Source of the DNA: JBFWRK01 sp050248955 | GTDB lineage: Bacteria > Actinomycetota > Acidimicrobiia > Acidimicrobiales > Ilumatobacteraceae | Reading direction: 5' to 3' | DNA: 36,524 nucleotides | NCBI GenBank assembly: GCA_050248955.1 | Contig: JBFWRK010000027.1 | Location: forward strand, 1 to 36,524 | In this document: piece after piece, positions 7,207-15,142 of the stretch | Layout of the letters: each line of letters starts with the position of its first letter | How positions within the stretch are numbered: the stretch's first letter is position 1 | Position numbers and translations under genes: made by a program | The notes under the pieces: generated by a model | Told to the model about the DNA's origin: nothing | Database searches by the model: none | The model's input: only the letters and a program-made list of their open reading frames with translations

Positions 7207-7217
7207 AGAAGCGACGA

Positions 7218-7781
7218 TCAGACCCGGGTGATGTAGTCGCCGGAGCGGGTGTCGACCTTGACCCGGTCGCCGATGTTGATGAACAGCGGCACCTGGATCA
7301 CCTTGCCGGTCTCAAGCGTCGCCGGCTTGCGGGCGCCGGAGACTCGGTCGCCCTGCATCCCGGGCTCGGTGTCGGCGACGGCGAGCTCGACGGAGGCCGG
7401 GATCTCGACGGTGACGATGTCACCGTGGTACATCCCGAGCACTGCGGACATGTTCTCGACCATGTAGTCGGCAGCGTCGCCGAGCGCCGTCGGCGCCACG
7501 TTCATCTGCTCGTAGCTCTCCTGGTCCATGAAGACGTAGTCGTCCCCGTCCCGGTAGAGGAACTGCATGTCGCGCTTGTCGACGAGTGCCTGCTCGACCT
7601 TGACGCCGGCGTTGAAGGTGCGGTCGATCACGGCCCCGGTGCGCACGTTCCGGATCTTGGTGCGGACGAACGCGCTGCCTTTGCCCGGCTTGACGTGCTG
7701 GAACTCGACGACGTTGAACAGGACGTGGTCGAGCTCGAGCGTCATCCCGGTCTTGAAGTCGTTGGTGCTGATCGCAGGCAT
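7218..7781 (-). CDS. efp: Translation elongation factor P
   Basis: A 187-residue EF-P that relieves ribosome stalling at polyproline. The three-domain beta-barrel layout is intact: KOW-like domain (1-64), OB domain (about 68-130) and C-terminal domain (about 130-187, containing GDRVKVDTRSGDYITRV). The tip of the first-domain loop is KPGKGSAF at 31-38, with Lys34 at the apex. The ATG at 7781 follows AAGGACC at good distance. The first 40 bases overlap the 3' end of the M24 peptidase gene in another frame. The same start and neighbourhood are common in Actinobacteria. Confidence 0.96.
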   Translation of the reverse strand: MPAISTNDFKTGMTLELDHVLFNVVEFQHVKPGKGSAFVRTKIRNVRTGAVIDRTFNAGVKVEQALVDKRDMQFLYRDGDDYVFMDQESYEQMNVAPTALGDAADYMVENMSAVLGMYHGDIVTVEIPASVELAVADTEPGMQGDRVSGARKPATLETGKVIQVPLFINIGDRVKVDTRSGDYITRV

Positions 7782-8884
7782 GAAAGGTCCTTCGGCGTGT
7801 GCGTGAGCGGCTGGCATCCGTCGGCGGTCACCACCACCGTGTCTTCGATCCGAATGCCGCCGAGGGCTCCACGATAGACGCCCGGCTCCACGGTCACCAC
7901 GTCCCGCTCGGCGAGGACGTCCTGCGACGACGCCGTTGCCCATGGCGTCTCGTGGATCAGCAGACCGACACCGTGCCCCGTGCCGTGGGTGAACCACGCG
8001 CCCAGCCCGGCGTCGGTGAGCGACCGCCGGCACACGCGGTCGAGCTCCTCGCCGGGCAGACCGGGGCGCACAGCGGCGACACCGGCCGCCTGCGCGATCT
8101 CGACGGCGGCATAGGCCTCACGCAACCACGGGTCCACCTCACCGAGCAGTGCCGTCCGGGTCATGTCCGAGTGGTAGCCCTCGTAGAGCGCTCCGAAGTC
8201 ACAGATGACCGAGTCGCTCTGGCAGATCCGCCGGTCGTCGGGCCGGTGGTGCGGGAGCGCCGCGTTCGGTCCGGCGGCGACGATCGTGTCGAAGCTCGGG
8301 CCCTCGGCACCGAGTGCACGCATCCGATCGTCGAGCGCGAGCGCGAACTCGCGCTCGGTCGGGCCGTCGTCGAGCAGCGGCAGCACGGCAACGAGCGCTT
8401 CGCCGGCGATCGCCGCGGCGTGCGCGATCCGGGCGAGCTCACCGTCGTCCTTCGTGCGCCGCTCCGCCTCGACGAGCCGCGTCGTGGCCGCGAGCTCCGG
8501 AGCCAGCGCGCCGGCGAGCCGATCCCGTTCTGCCCACGAGACGTGCTCTGCCTCGAGTCCCAGCCGGCCGATCGACGACACGTGGCCGGCGACGAGCTCC
8601 ACGAGCTCGGGCTGCGTGCGACCGACGAGCACCGTCGCGTCGACGCCGTGAACCGCGAGCTGAGCAGCGGCCTGGTCGCCGTAGCGCCCGTCGACCACGA
8701 GCACGATGCGGTCCGGCAGTACGAGCGCTCGACCGGCCGATCCGGTGAACCCCGTGAGCCAGCGCACGTTCGTGAGATCCGTGACGAGCAGCGCCTCCAC
8801 CTCGGCCGCAGCGAACCGCGAACGCACGCGTTCGGCCCGCGGCGCGACGTCGAGCGGTGGCAGCGTCGGGTGCTGTTCGAACAT
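7742..8884 (-). CDS. M24 family aminopeptidase (Xaa-Pro peptidase type)
   Basis: A 380-residue metallopeptidase with the two-domain creatinase/Xaa-Pro-aminopeptidase layout. The N-terminal domain covers about 1-135. The C-terminal pita-bread domain has all five metal ligands: D229 (CDFGALYEGYHSD), D240, H304 (HGTGHGVG), E333 (TVEPGVY) and E347 (RIEDTV). It likely trims N-terminal residues next to proline in the cytoplasm. The ATG at 8884 shares one base with the aroQ stop (TGATG). An adjacent in-frame GTG at 8887 is an alternative. The C-terminus (LSCLRSAPTTSRPG) runs 40 bases into efp and is not conserved-looking. Often called PepQ or PepP in this context; I leave the symbol open. Confidence 0.92.
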   Translation of the reverse strand: MFEQHPTLPPLDVAPRAERVRSRFAAAEVEALLVTDLTNVRWLTGFTGSAGRALVLPDRIVLVVDGRYGDQAAAQLAVHGVDATVLVGRTQPELVELVAGHVSSIGRLGLEAEHVSWAERDRLAGALAPELAATTRLVEAERRTKDDGELARIAHAAAIAGEALVAVLPLLDDGPTEREFALALDDRMRALGAEGPSFDTIVAAGPNAALPHHRPDDRRICQSDSVICDFGALYEGYHSDMTRTALLGEVDPWLREAYAAVEIAQAAGVAAVRPGLPGEELDRVCRRSLTDAGLGAWFTHGTGHGVGLLIHETPWATASSQDVLAERDVVTVEPGVYRGALGGIRIEDTVVVTADGCQPLTHTPKDLSCLRSAPTTSRPG

Positions 8885-9336
8885 CACGACGCCGAACGCC
8901 CAAGCTTCGTTGCGATCGCCTGCACCGCCAGCCCGTAGCCGACGATGCCCAGCCCGACGATCGTGCCGGTCGCCACCGGCGACACGACGCTCGTGTGCCG
9001 CCACGGTTCGCGGGCGTTCGGGTTGGAGATGTGCACCTCGATGATCGGGCCGTCGAACGCCGCTAGCGCGTCGTGGATCGACCAGGCGTAGTGCGTGAAC
9101 GCTCCCGGATTGATCAGGATCGCCGCGCAACGGTCGCGAGCGGCGTGGATCGCGTCGACGAGCTCGCCCTCGTGGTTCGACTGGAAGGTCTCGACCTCGA
9201 TGCCGAACGGCTCCGCTGCTGCTCGCGTCTCGGACTCGTAGTCGGCGAGGGTCGCCGAACCGTAGATCTCCGGCTCGCGCCGGCCGAGCAGGTTGAGGTT
9301 CGGTCCGTGGAGCAGCAGCAGGATCGGCGCGGTCAC
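8884..9336 (-). CDS. aroQ: Type II 3-dehydroquinate dehydratase
   Basis: A 150-residue type II dehydroquinase that converts 3-dehydroquinate to 3-dehydroshikimate. The flavodoxin-like signature HGPNLNLLGRREPEIYG opens the protein (10-26) and includes the catalytic loop Arg and Tyr. FQSNHEGELVDAIH, NPGAFTHYAWSIHDAL and HISNPNAREPWRHTSVVS follow, with the catalytic His. The GTG start (9336) overlaps the preceding acetyltransferase stop by four bases. The length is normal for the family. Confidence 0.96.
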   Translation of the reverse strand: MTAPILLLLHGPNLNLLGRREPEIYGSATLADYESETRAAAEPFGIEVETFQSNHEGELVDAIHAARDRCAAILINPGAFTHYAWSIHDALAAFDGPIIEVHISNPNAREPWRHTSVVSPVATGTIVGLGIVGYGLAVQAIATKLGRSAS

Positions 9337-9908
9337 GGCGCTGAACGGTACTGCCGCCACTCCTCCGCGGAGAGGCGATAGAGCACGTGGCGCTGCCCGT
9401 GCCAGCCCGGCGTGTTGGGATGGTCGAAATCGTCGGCGGGGTCGCGGTGCATGCCGAGCTTCTCCATCACCCGCCGCGACTTCGTGTTGCCGACCGTCGT
9501 CATCGAGACCACCTCGTCCAGTCCGGCCACGTCGAAGCCGTAGTCGAGCGCCGCCGCCGCGCCCTCGGGCGCGTAGCCCTGGCCCCAGTGCGCGACGGCG
9601 AACCGCCACCCGACCTCGACGGCCGGTGTGAAGTGGGCGGGGAACGTGGCCGGCCACAGCCCGACGAAGCCGGCGAACGCGACCTGACCCGGCACCTCGA
9701 CGGCCCAGAGGCCGTAACCACGCTCGTCGAACGTCGCCTCGATGCGGTCGACGAACGCGTCGCTCTGCTCCACGCCGAGCGTGGACGGGAAGTGCTCCAT
9801 GACGGCGGGATCGGCATTGAGCGCGGCGAACGCGATCCGGTCGACGTCGTTCCAGCGCCGCAACAACAGCCGCTCCGTGCGCAGCTCCGGGCCGCGTGGC
9901 CCCGTCAC
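9333..9908 (-). CDS. GNAT acetyltransferase, RimJ/RimL-like
   Basis: A 191-residue GNAT-fold enzyme that would transfer acetyl from acetyl-CoA to an amine. TERLLLRRW (11-19) is the typical beta-1 of RimJ/RimL-type enzymes. The acetyl-CoA pyrophosphate loop is WGQGYAPEG at 108-116. TTVGNTKSRRVMEKLGM (137-153) is the conserved C-terminal motif. Substrate unknown; it could be a ribosomal protein N-terminus, a small molecule or an antibiotic. It is embedded between aroB and aroQ with four-base overlaps on both sides, so it is translationally coupled within the shikimate unit. That is not a usual place for it. Confidence 0.92.
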   Translation of the reverse strand: MTGPRGPELRTERLLLRRWNDVDRIAFAALNADPAVMEHFPSTLGVEQSDAFVDRIEATFDERGYGLWAVEVPGQVAFAGFVGLWPATFPAHFTPAVEVGWRFAVAHWGQGYAPEGAAAALDYGFDVAGLDEVVSMTTVGNTKSRRVMEKLGMHRDPADDFDHPNTPGWHGQRHVLYRLSAEEWRQYRSAP

Positions 9909-10915
9909 GTCGCGGCCATGCGGGTGAGCGCCTCCACGACGGCGGCAGGCTCGACGCGCTCGACGACCTCGACACCCAGCGGACCGTCGAGCACGAAGGT
10001 CAGACCGTCGAGCGCCTTCTTGTCGCGCGCCATCAAGCCGACGAGCTCCGCCGCGTCGAGACCGGGCGGCAGGTTCGAGTCGAGCCCGTAGGCGCGTCCG
10101 ACGACGTCGTAGTGATCGAGGACGCGCGCGTCGTCGATGCGCTGCAAGGTGCGCGCGAGGTGGGCGGCGAAGACGAGGCCGATGCCGACGGCCTCGCCGT
10201 GCGCGATCGCGTGGTCGGTCGCGATCTCCAACGCGTGGGCGAGCGTGTGCCCGTAGTTGAGCAGCGCGCGACGGCCACCTTCGCGCTCGTCCGCGGCAAC
10301 GACCTCCGCCTTGATCTCGACGCACCGGGCGATCCGGTGCTCGTCGTCCATCGCCAGCAGATCGTCGCCAGTGAGGAAGTGGTACTTCGCCATCTCGCCG
10401 CGCCCGCAGCGCAGCTCGCGCGCAGGGAGCGAGACCAGCGCGTCGAGGTCGCACACGACGGCACTCGGCTGCCAGAAGGCACCGACGAGGTTCTTGCCCT
10501 CTGGCAGGTTGACACCGGTCTTGCCGCCGATCGCCGCGTCGACCATGCCCAGCAGCGACGTCGCGACGTGGACGACGGGAACACCGCGGTGCCACGTCGC
10601 CGCGGCGAAGCCGGCCACGTCGGTCACCATGCCGCCGCCGACCCCGATCACGCAGTCGTTCCGTGTGAGGCCGAAGCGGGCGAAGCTCCGGCACAACGAC
10701 TCGATCGTCGCCAGCGTCTTGCACTCCTCCCCCGAGCCGATCGTGACGACCTCGTGCGGCACACCCGGATCGACCACGAGCGGGATCGCCGCCTGGGTGA
10801 CCACCACGGCACGGCGGGTCGTACCGGGCAACAGGCCGGCGAGCTCGTGGCGGGCGCCCGAGCCGACGAGCACGTCGTACGACCGCTCGCCGAGCGGCAC
10901 GGTGACGCGGATCAT
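9905..10915 (-). CDS. aroB: 3-Dehydroquinate synthase
   Basis: A 336-residue NAD- and zinc-dependent enzyme that converts DAHP to 3-dehydroquinate. The nucleotide site has GVGGGMVTDVAGFAAA (91-106). The substrate region is IGGKTGVNLPEGKNLVGAF (129-147). Probable zinc ligands are E174 (RGEMAKY), H223 (NYGHTLAH) and H239 (AHGEAVGIG). Start and stop overlap aroK and the acetyltransferase by four bases each. It is slightly shorter than the usual 350-360 residues but has no missing motif. Confidence 0.96.
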   Translation of the reverse strand: MIRVTVPLGERSYDVLVGSGARHELAGLLPGTTRRAVVVTQAAIPLVVDPGVPHEVVTIGSGEECKTLATIESLCRSFARFGLTRNDCVIGVGGGMVTDVAGFAAATWHRGVPVVHVATSLLGMVDAAIGGKTGVNLPEGKNLVGAFWQPSAVVCDLDALVSLPARELRCGRGEMAKYHFLTGDDLLAMDDEHRIARCVEIKAEVVAADEREGGRRALLNYGHTLAHALEIATDHAIAHGEAVGIGLVFAAHLARTLQRIDDARVLDHYDVVGRAYGLDSNLPPGLDAAELVGLMARDKKALDGLTFVLDGPLGVEVVERVEPAAVVEALTRMAAT

Positions 10916-11424
10916 CGCAGCACCGCGTCGACGACCTCGCCGACGGAACGACCGTCGACGCGCACGATCGCGTCCGCGACCTCGCGATAGAGCGCAGCGC
11001 GCTGCTCGTGCATCCGTTGCAGGGTTCCCTCGGGATCGTCGTCGAGGAGCGGTCGGTGCCCGCCGCTGCGAACGCGCTCGACGAGCAGCTCTGGCGCTGC
11101 GCTCAGCCAGACGACGCGCGCGTGCGCGTCCCGCAGCGCAGCCCGGTTCTCCGGCCGCAGGACGACACCACCCGCGGCGGCGATGACCAGCGGCTCGGCG
11201 TGCGCCAAGGCCTCCATCAACACCTCTGACTCGAGCGCGCGGAACGCGTCCTCGCCGTCGCTCGCGAAGATCTCGCGCACCGTCCGCCCGGTGCGCTCCT
11301 CGATCAGCGCGTCGCTGTCGTACAGCTGCCGGCCGAGCCGCTCTGCGACCAGTCGCCCGACCGTCGTCTTGCCCACGCCCATCATGCCGATGAGCACGAG
11401 GTGCTTCGGATCACCGGCCTTCAC
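10912..11424 (-). CDS. aroK: Shikimate kinase
   Basis: A 170-residue P-loop kinase that makes shikimate 3-phosphate. The P-loop GMMGVGKT is at 13-20 and DSD at 36-38. Shikimate-contact arginines are visible at R62 (DAFRALE), R124 (HRPLL, the lid) and R147 (LYREVAD). The usual GGG motif reads AGG (84-86, in VIAAAGGVVLRPEN). I chose GTG 11424, 13 bases after the aroC stop, because it gives the family's normal length. Earlier in-frame starts (11469, 11499) would overlap aroC and add unlike sequence. Confidence 0.93.
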   Translation of the reverse strand: MKAGDPKHLVLIGMMGVGKTTVGRLVAERLGRQLYDSDALIEERTGRTVREIFASDGEDAFRALESEVLMEALAHAEPLVIAAAGGVVLRPENRAALRDAHARVVWLSAAPELLVERVRSGGHRPLLDDDPEGTLQRMHEQRAALYREVADAIVRVDGRSVGEVVDAVLR

Positions 11425-11437
11425 CTCGCCCGGCCAG

Positions 11438-12601
11438 TCAGGGCAACGTCGCCCGGAACGCGTCCGCATTGCGGACGAACTCGTCCACGGAGTCGCCACC
11501 GAACTTCCGCTGTGCCTCGGCGGCGAGGACGAGCGCGACCATCGTCTCCGCGACGACGCCCATCGCCGGCACGGCGGTCACGTCCGTCCGCTCCCGGAAG
11601 CTCACGGTCGCTTCCTTGGTGACCGTGTCGACGGTCTTCAGCGTCGGGCGGTTCAACGTGGCGAGCGGCTTCATCGCCGCCCGCACGACCACGACCTCGC
11701 CCGTCGTCATCCCGCCCTCCGTTCCGCCCGCCAGAGCGGACTCACGGCGGTACTCCCCCGCCGCGGCGTCCCACGTGATCGGGTCGTGGGCGTCGGAACC
11801 CCGCCGGCCGGCGACCTCGAAGCCGTCACCGATCTCGACGCCCTTCACCGCCTGGATGCTCATCACCGCCTGGGCGAGCAGCGCGTCGAGCTTGCGATCC
11901 CAGTGGACGTGGCTGCCGAGGCCGACCGGCACGCCGTACGCGAGCACCTCGACGATGCCGCCGAGCGAGTCGCCGTCGTGGGCTGCGGCCTTGATCTCCT
12001 CGATCATCTCATCCTCGGCGGCTGGATCGAAGCAGCGCACCGCTGACGCGTCGATCGCGGCGAGGTCGGTGGGGAGCGGGCGGGTGATCGACTTCGAACG
12101 AGCCGGACCCAGCTGGATCACGTGCGAGATGATCTCGATGCCGAGCGTGGCGAGCAGCTTCTTCGCGAGCGCGCCGGCAGCGACGCGGGCCGCGGTCTCG
12201 CGGGCGCTCGCCCGCTCGAGCACGTCGCGGGCGTCGGTGAAGCCGTACTTCTGCATGCCGGCGAGATCGGCGTGGCCGGGACGCACCTGCGTCAACGGGT
12301 CCTTCGTCGCTCCCGGCGCGGGCGACATCTCCTCGTGCCACTTGTCGGAGCGGAACCATTCGCTGTTCTTGATCTCGATCGCCACCGGTGACCCGAGCGT
12401 CCGGCCGTGGCGCACACCACCGACCAACGTCAGCTCGTCGGCCTCGAACCGTTGCCGTGGGCCCCGGCCGTAGCCCAGGCGACGGCGAGCGAGCTCGCTC
12501 GCGACCTCGTCCTCGGTGATCGGCAGCCCGGCCGGCAACCCCTCGACGATGACGACGAGAGCCTGGCCATGGGACTCGCCTGCGGTGAGGTACCGGAGCA
12601 T
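11438..12601 (-). CDS. aroC: Chorismate synthase
   Basis: A 387-residue FMN-dependent enzyme that makes chorismate from EPSP. It has the three classic signatures: GESHGQALVVIVEGLPAG near the start (residues 8-25), a central RASARETAARVAAGA, and a C-terminal segment centred on KTVDTVTKEATVSFRERTDVTAVPA. RRRLGYGRGPRQ and GGVRHGRTLGSPVA are also standard. The ATG at 12601 gives MLRYLTAGESHG, the usual beginning. It is 38 bases downstream of aroE and 13 bases before aroK. Confidence 0.97.
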   Translation of the reverse strand: MLRYLTAGESHGQALVVIVEGLPAGLPITEDEVASELARRRLGYGRGPRQRFEADELTLVGGVRHGRTLGSPVAIEIKNSEWFRSDKWHEEMSPAPGATKDPLTQVRPGHADLAGMQKYGFTDARDVLERASARETAARVAAGALAKKLLATLGIEIISHVIQLGPARSKSITRPLPTDLAAIDASAVRCFDPAAEDEMIEEIKAAAHDGDSLGGIVEVLAYGVPVGLGSHVHWDRKLDALLAQAVMSIQAVKGVEIGDGFEVAGRRGSDAHDPITWDAAAGEYRRESALAGGTEGGMTTGEVVVVRAAMKPLATLNRPTLKTVDTVTKEATVSFRERTDVTAVPAMGVVAETMVALVLAAEAQRKFGGDSVDEFVRNADAFRATLP

Positions 12602-12639
12602 CTGCGCAATGGTACCGGCGGGCTCCCGATCGGATCGGA

Positions 12640-13479
12640 TCAGTTCGGGGAGCGTCGGGCGGCGATCTCGGCCACCGCGGCGTCGCGCATCACCGCCACC
12701 GGCGCGTCGACGCCGGTCCACAGCCGGAACGCGCGGGCGGCCTGATGGACGAGCATGCCGAGTCCGTCCACGGGGCGAGCCCCGGCCGCCCGCGCAGCAC
12801 GAAGGAGGGCCGTGTCGAGCGGGTGGTACACGAGGTCGGCGACCACCTGGCCGCCGTGCAGCAGTGCTGGGTCGAGTGGCAGCTCCTCCGTCCCCATGCC
12901 GATCGACGTCGCGTTGACGACGAGGTCGGCGGTGGCGACGTCGGCCAGCGTGCCGGCGCGTCCGGCGGCACCGGCGAGCGCGGCCGCGGCGACGCCTCGG
13001 TCAGCAGAGCGGTTCACGACGACGACCTCGGCCGCGCCGGCGCGGGCGAGCGCGTCGACGACCGCTCGGGCGGCACCGCCGGCACCGAGCACGGCCACGC
13101 GCATGCCCGCCGGGTCGACACCGGCATCGAGCCGGAGCGAGTCGACGAAGCCGGCGCCGTCCGTCGTGTGCCCAGCCAGCCGTCCGTCGGGCAGCGGTAC
13201 CACGGTGTTGACGGTTCGTAGTGCGGCGGCAGCAGCGTCCAGCACGTCGACCGCGTCGTGCACGGCTTCCTTGTGCGGCATCGTGACGCTCAGCCCGCCG
13301 ATCCCGAGCGCGCGCATGCCGGCGATCGCCTCCGGCACCCGGCCGGCCTCGACCGCGAGCGCGACGTAGACCCAGTCGAGCCCGGTCGCGAGGAACGCCG
13401 CGTTGTGGATCGCCGGCGAGAGGCTGTGGCGGACCGGGGCGCCGATCACGGCGGCGAGCCGCGTCGACCCACTGATCAC
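12640..13479 (-). CDS. aroE: Shikimate dehydrogenase (NADP+)
   Basis: A 279-residue enzyme that reduces 3-dehydroshikimate. The shikimate domain has IGAPVRHSLSPAIHNAAF (12-29) and SVTMPHKEAV (64-73), with catalytic Lys70. HTTDGAGF holds the conserved Asp. The Rossmann domain has VLGAGGAARAVVDALARAGA. The GTG at 13479 overlaps the mltG stop by four bases (GTGA); an earlier in-frame start would lie inside mltG and encode arginine-rich sequence. NVT, usual before MPHK, reads SVT here, which I recall as common in Actinobacteria. Confidence 0.95.
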   Translation of the reverse strand: MISGSTRLAAVIGAPVRHSLSPAIHNAAFLATGLDWVYVALAVEAGRVPEAIAGMRALGIGGLSVTMPHKEAVHDAVDVLDAAAAALRTVNTVVPLPDGRLAGHTTDGAGFVDSLRLDAGVDPAGMRVAVLGAGGAARAVVDALARAGAAEVVVVNRSADRGVAAAALAGAAGRAGTLADVATADLVVNATSIGMGTEELPLDPALLHGGQVVADLVYHPLDTALLRAARAAGARPVDGLGMLVHQAARAFRLWTGVDAPVAVMRDAAVAEIAARRSPN

Positions 13480-14696
13480 GGGATGATGCCGGCGGCCCGG
13501 GCGGCGGCGACGTTCGCCTCGTGCTGGGCGAGCGTCGCCGCGAACGCATGACCGCCGTTCTCGTCGGCGAGCACGTAGTAGATGTACTCGCACGGCTCTC
13601 CGGCCGGCAGGTCACGGCAGAGCGGGTCGGTCTGCAGCGGGTTCGGGGCCGGGTTCATCGCAGCCCTGATCGACGCCCGTCCGGGGTTGGCGATCGGCGT
13701 CGGCGGCAGGTTCGGGTAGAGGTAGGTGTTGTAGGGGCTGTCGATCGCACGCAGCTCGTCGAACGGCAGGTCGGGGTCCTGCCCGTAGTACAGCGTGGCG
13801 TCGATCTGCAGCGGCATGCCGCGGCTGAGCCGGTTGTAGATCACTCGGGCGATCTTCGCCCGGTCCTCGTCGACCGCAGCCTCGCGCTCGATCATCGAAG
13901 CGATGGTGAGCACCTCGTACGGCGTGCGCAGCAACCGGTTGGGAGCCTGGTCGACGCCCTCCTGGCGCCCGACGCGCTCCATCAGCTCGACGAGCCGCTT
14001 GATGACGTCGGGCTCGGTCTCGTTGCCCGCCACCTGATACGTGTCGGGGAACAGCAGCCCCTCCAGGCTCGGCTGGCCGGGCTGCGAGTACGCGGAGACG
14101 ATCGAACCGTCCGTCGCGGCGGCGACGAAGGCCTGCTCGTTGAGCCGGGTGACGGTCTGCGACAACCGGCGGCCGATCTGGCGGATCGTGAAGCCCTCCG
14201 GGAAGGTGACCCTGGTGTAGGTCTGTGCCGGCGGTGTGCGGAGCACGGCGACGATGTTGCCCATCGTGTCCATCGGCCGGATCAAGTAGTAGCCGGCCAC
14301 CGGCTCGAGGCCACCCTTGCGCTTCACGTACCAGTCGAACACCCCGGTGTTCGTGATGATCCCCTGCTCCTTCAACCGGTTCGTGATCGACTCGAGGTCG
14401 TCGGTTTCGGCGACCGTGAACGTCACCGGGTCGCCGGCATCGCCGGGCGGGTTGACCTGGCGGATCATCCACATCCCGATCGCGCCGCCGATCAGCAGCG
14501 CGGCGACGAGGAGCAGCGCGACGCCCGCCAGGATCCGACGTACCCATGGGCGCGAACGCACGGGCAGCTCCACGTCGTAGACGGGCACCAGGTCGGGGGC
14601 ATCCCAGTCGTCCTCGTGCCAGTCGGCGTCGTGCCGGTCGGCCGGAGGCCGGTCGTCCGGAGGCCCAGGGCGAACGATCTGGTCGTCGACGGTCAT
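13476..14696 (-). CDS. mltG: Endolytic murein transglycosylase MltG (YceG-like)
   Basis: A 406-residue inner-membrane enzyme that cuts nascent peptidoglycan glycan strands. It has an acidic cytoplasmic N-terminus (1-50) and one membrane helix at about 52-77. A LysM-like subdomain follows (FTVAETDDLESITNRLKEQGII), then the YceG core with the catalytic Glu at about E270 (TIASMIEREAAVDEDRAKIARVIYNRL). SPYNTYLYPNLPPTPIANPG and the terminal YYVLADENGGHAFAATLAQH are family hallmarks. It overlaps ruvX and aroE by four bases each. The ruvX-mltG-aroE order is standard in Actinobacteria. Confidence 0.96.
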   Translation of the reverse strand: MTVDDQIVRPGPPDDRPPADRHDADWHEDDWDAPDLVPVYDVELPVRSRPWVRRILAGVALLLVAALLIGGAIGMWMIRQVNPPGDAGDPVTFTVAETDDLESITNRLKEQGIITNTGVFDWYVKRKGGLEPVAGYYLIRPMDTMGNIVAVLRTPPAQTYTRVTFPEGFTIRQIGRRLSQTVTRLNEQAFVAAATDGSIVSAYSQPGQPSLEGLLFPDTYQVAGNETEPDVIKRLVELMERVGRQEGVDQAPNRLLRTPYEVLTIASMIEREAAVDEDRAKIARVIYNRLSRGMPLQIDATLYYGQDPDLPFDELRAIDSPYNTYLYPNLPPTPIANPGRASIRAAMNPAPNPLQTDPLCRDLPAGEPCEYIYYVLADENGGHAFAATLAQHEANVAAARAAGIIP

Positions 14697-15142
14697 GTGC
14701 GTGCGTCCGCAGCCGCGCGGGCCGATCGCGAGTCGAGCCAGGACTGGAGCATCACTGCCGCGGCGACCTTGTCGACGACCCGACGGCGGGCCTGGGCGCG
14801 CATCTTGAACTCCATCAGCACGCGGTCGGCGGTGACGGTGGTGAGACGCTCGTCGTAGGTCTCGACAGGCACGCCGACCACGGTAGCCAGCTGCTCCGCT
14901 TCGGCGATGGCACCCTTCGCAGCTGGTCCGATCTCACCCGAGAGCGACAGCGGCAGACCGACCACGACGCGCTCTGCCTCCTCCTCGACGACGAGCGCGG
15001 CGATGCGCCGGTGATCGTCGGCGTGACGGCCGGCCCGTTGCAGCACGAGCAGCGGCGTCGCGATCGTGCCGCTGCGGTCGGACACTGCGATGCCGATCCG
15101 CTTCGAACCCAGATCGATCCCCAGGGCGCGCACGATGGTCAC
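14693..15142 (-). CDS. ruvX: RuvX/YqgF family putative pre-16S rRNA nuclease
   Basis: A 149-residue RNase H-fold protein of the YqgF family, implicated in 16S rRNA 5' end processing and formerly proposed as a Holliday junction resolvase. The opening GIDLGSKRIGIAVSD (8-22) has the first catalytic Asp. VVGLPLSLSGEIGPAA and VPVETYDERLTTVTADRVL are conserved. The last acidic residue lies in VVDKVAAAVMLQSWL. Coupled to alaS upstream and mltG downstream by ATGA overlaps. Confidence 0.95.
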   Translation of the reverse strand: MTIVRALGIDLGSKRIGIAVSDRSGTIATPLLVLQRAGRHADDHRRIAALVVEEEAERVVVGLPLSLSGEIGPAAKGAIAEAEQLATVVGVPVETYDERLTTVTADRVLMEFKMRAQARRRVVDKVAAAVMLQSWLDSRSARAAADART

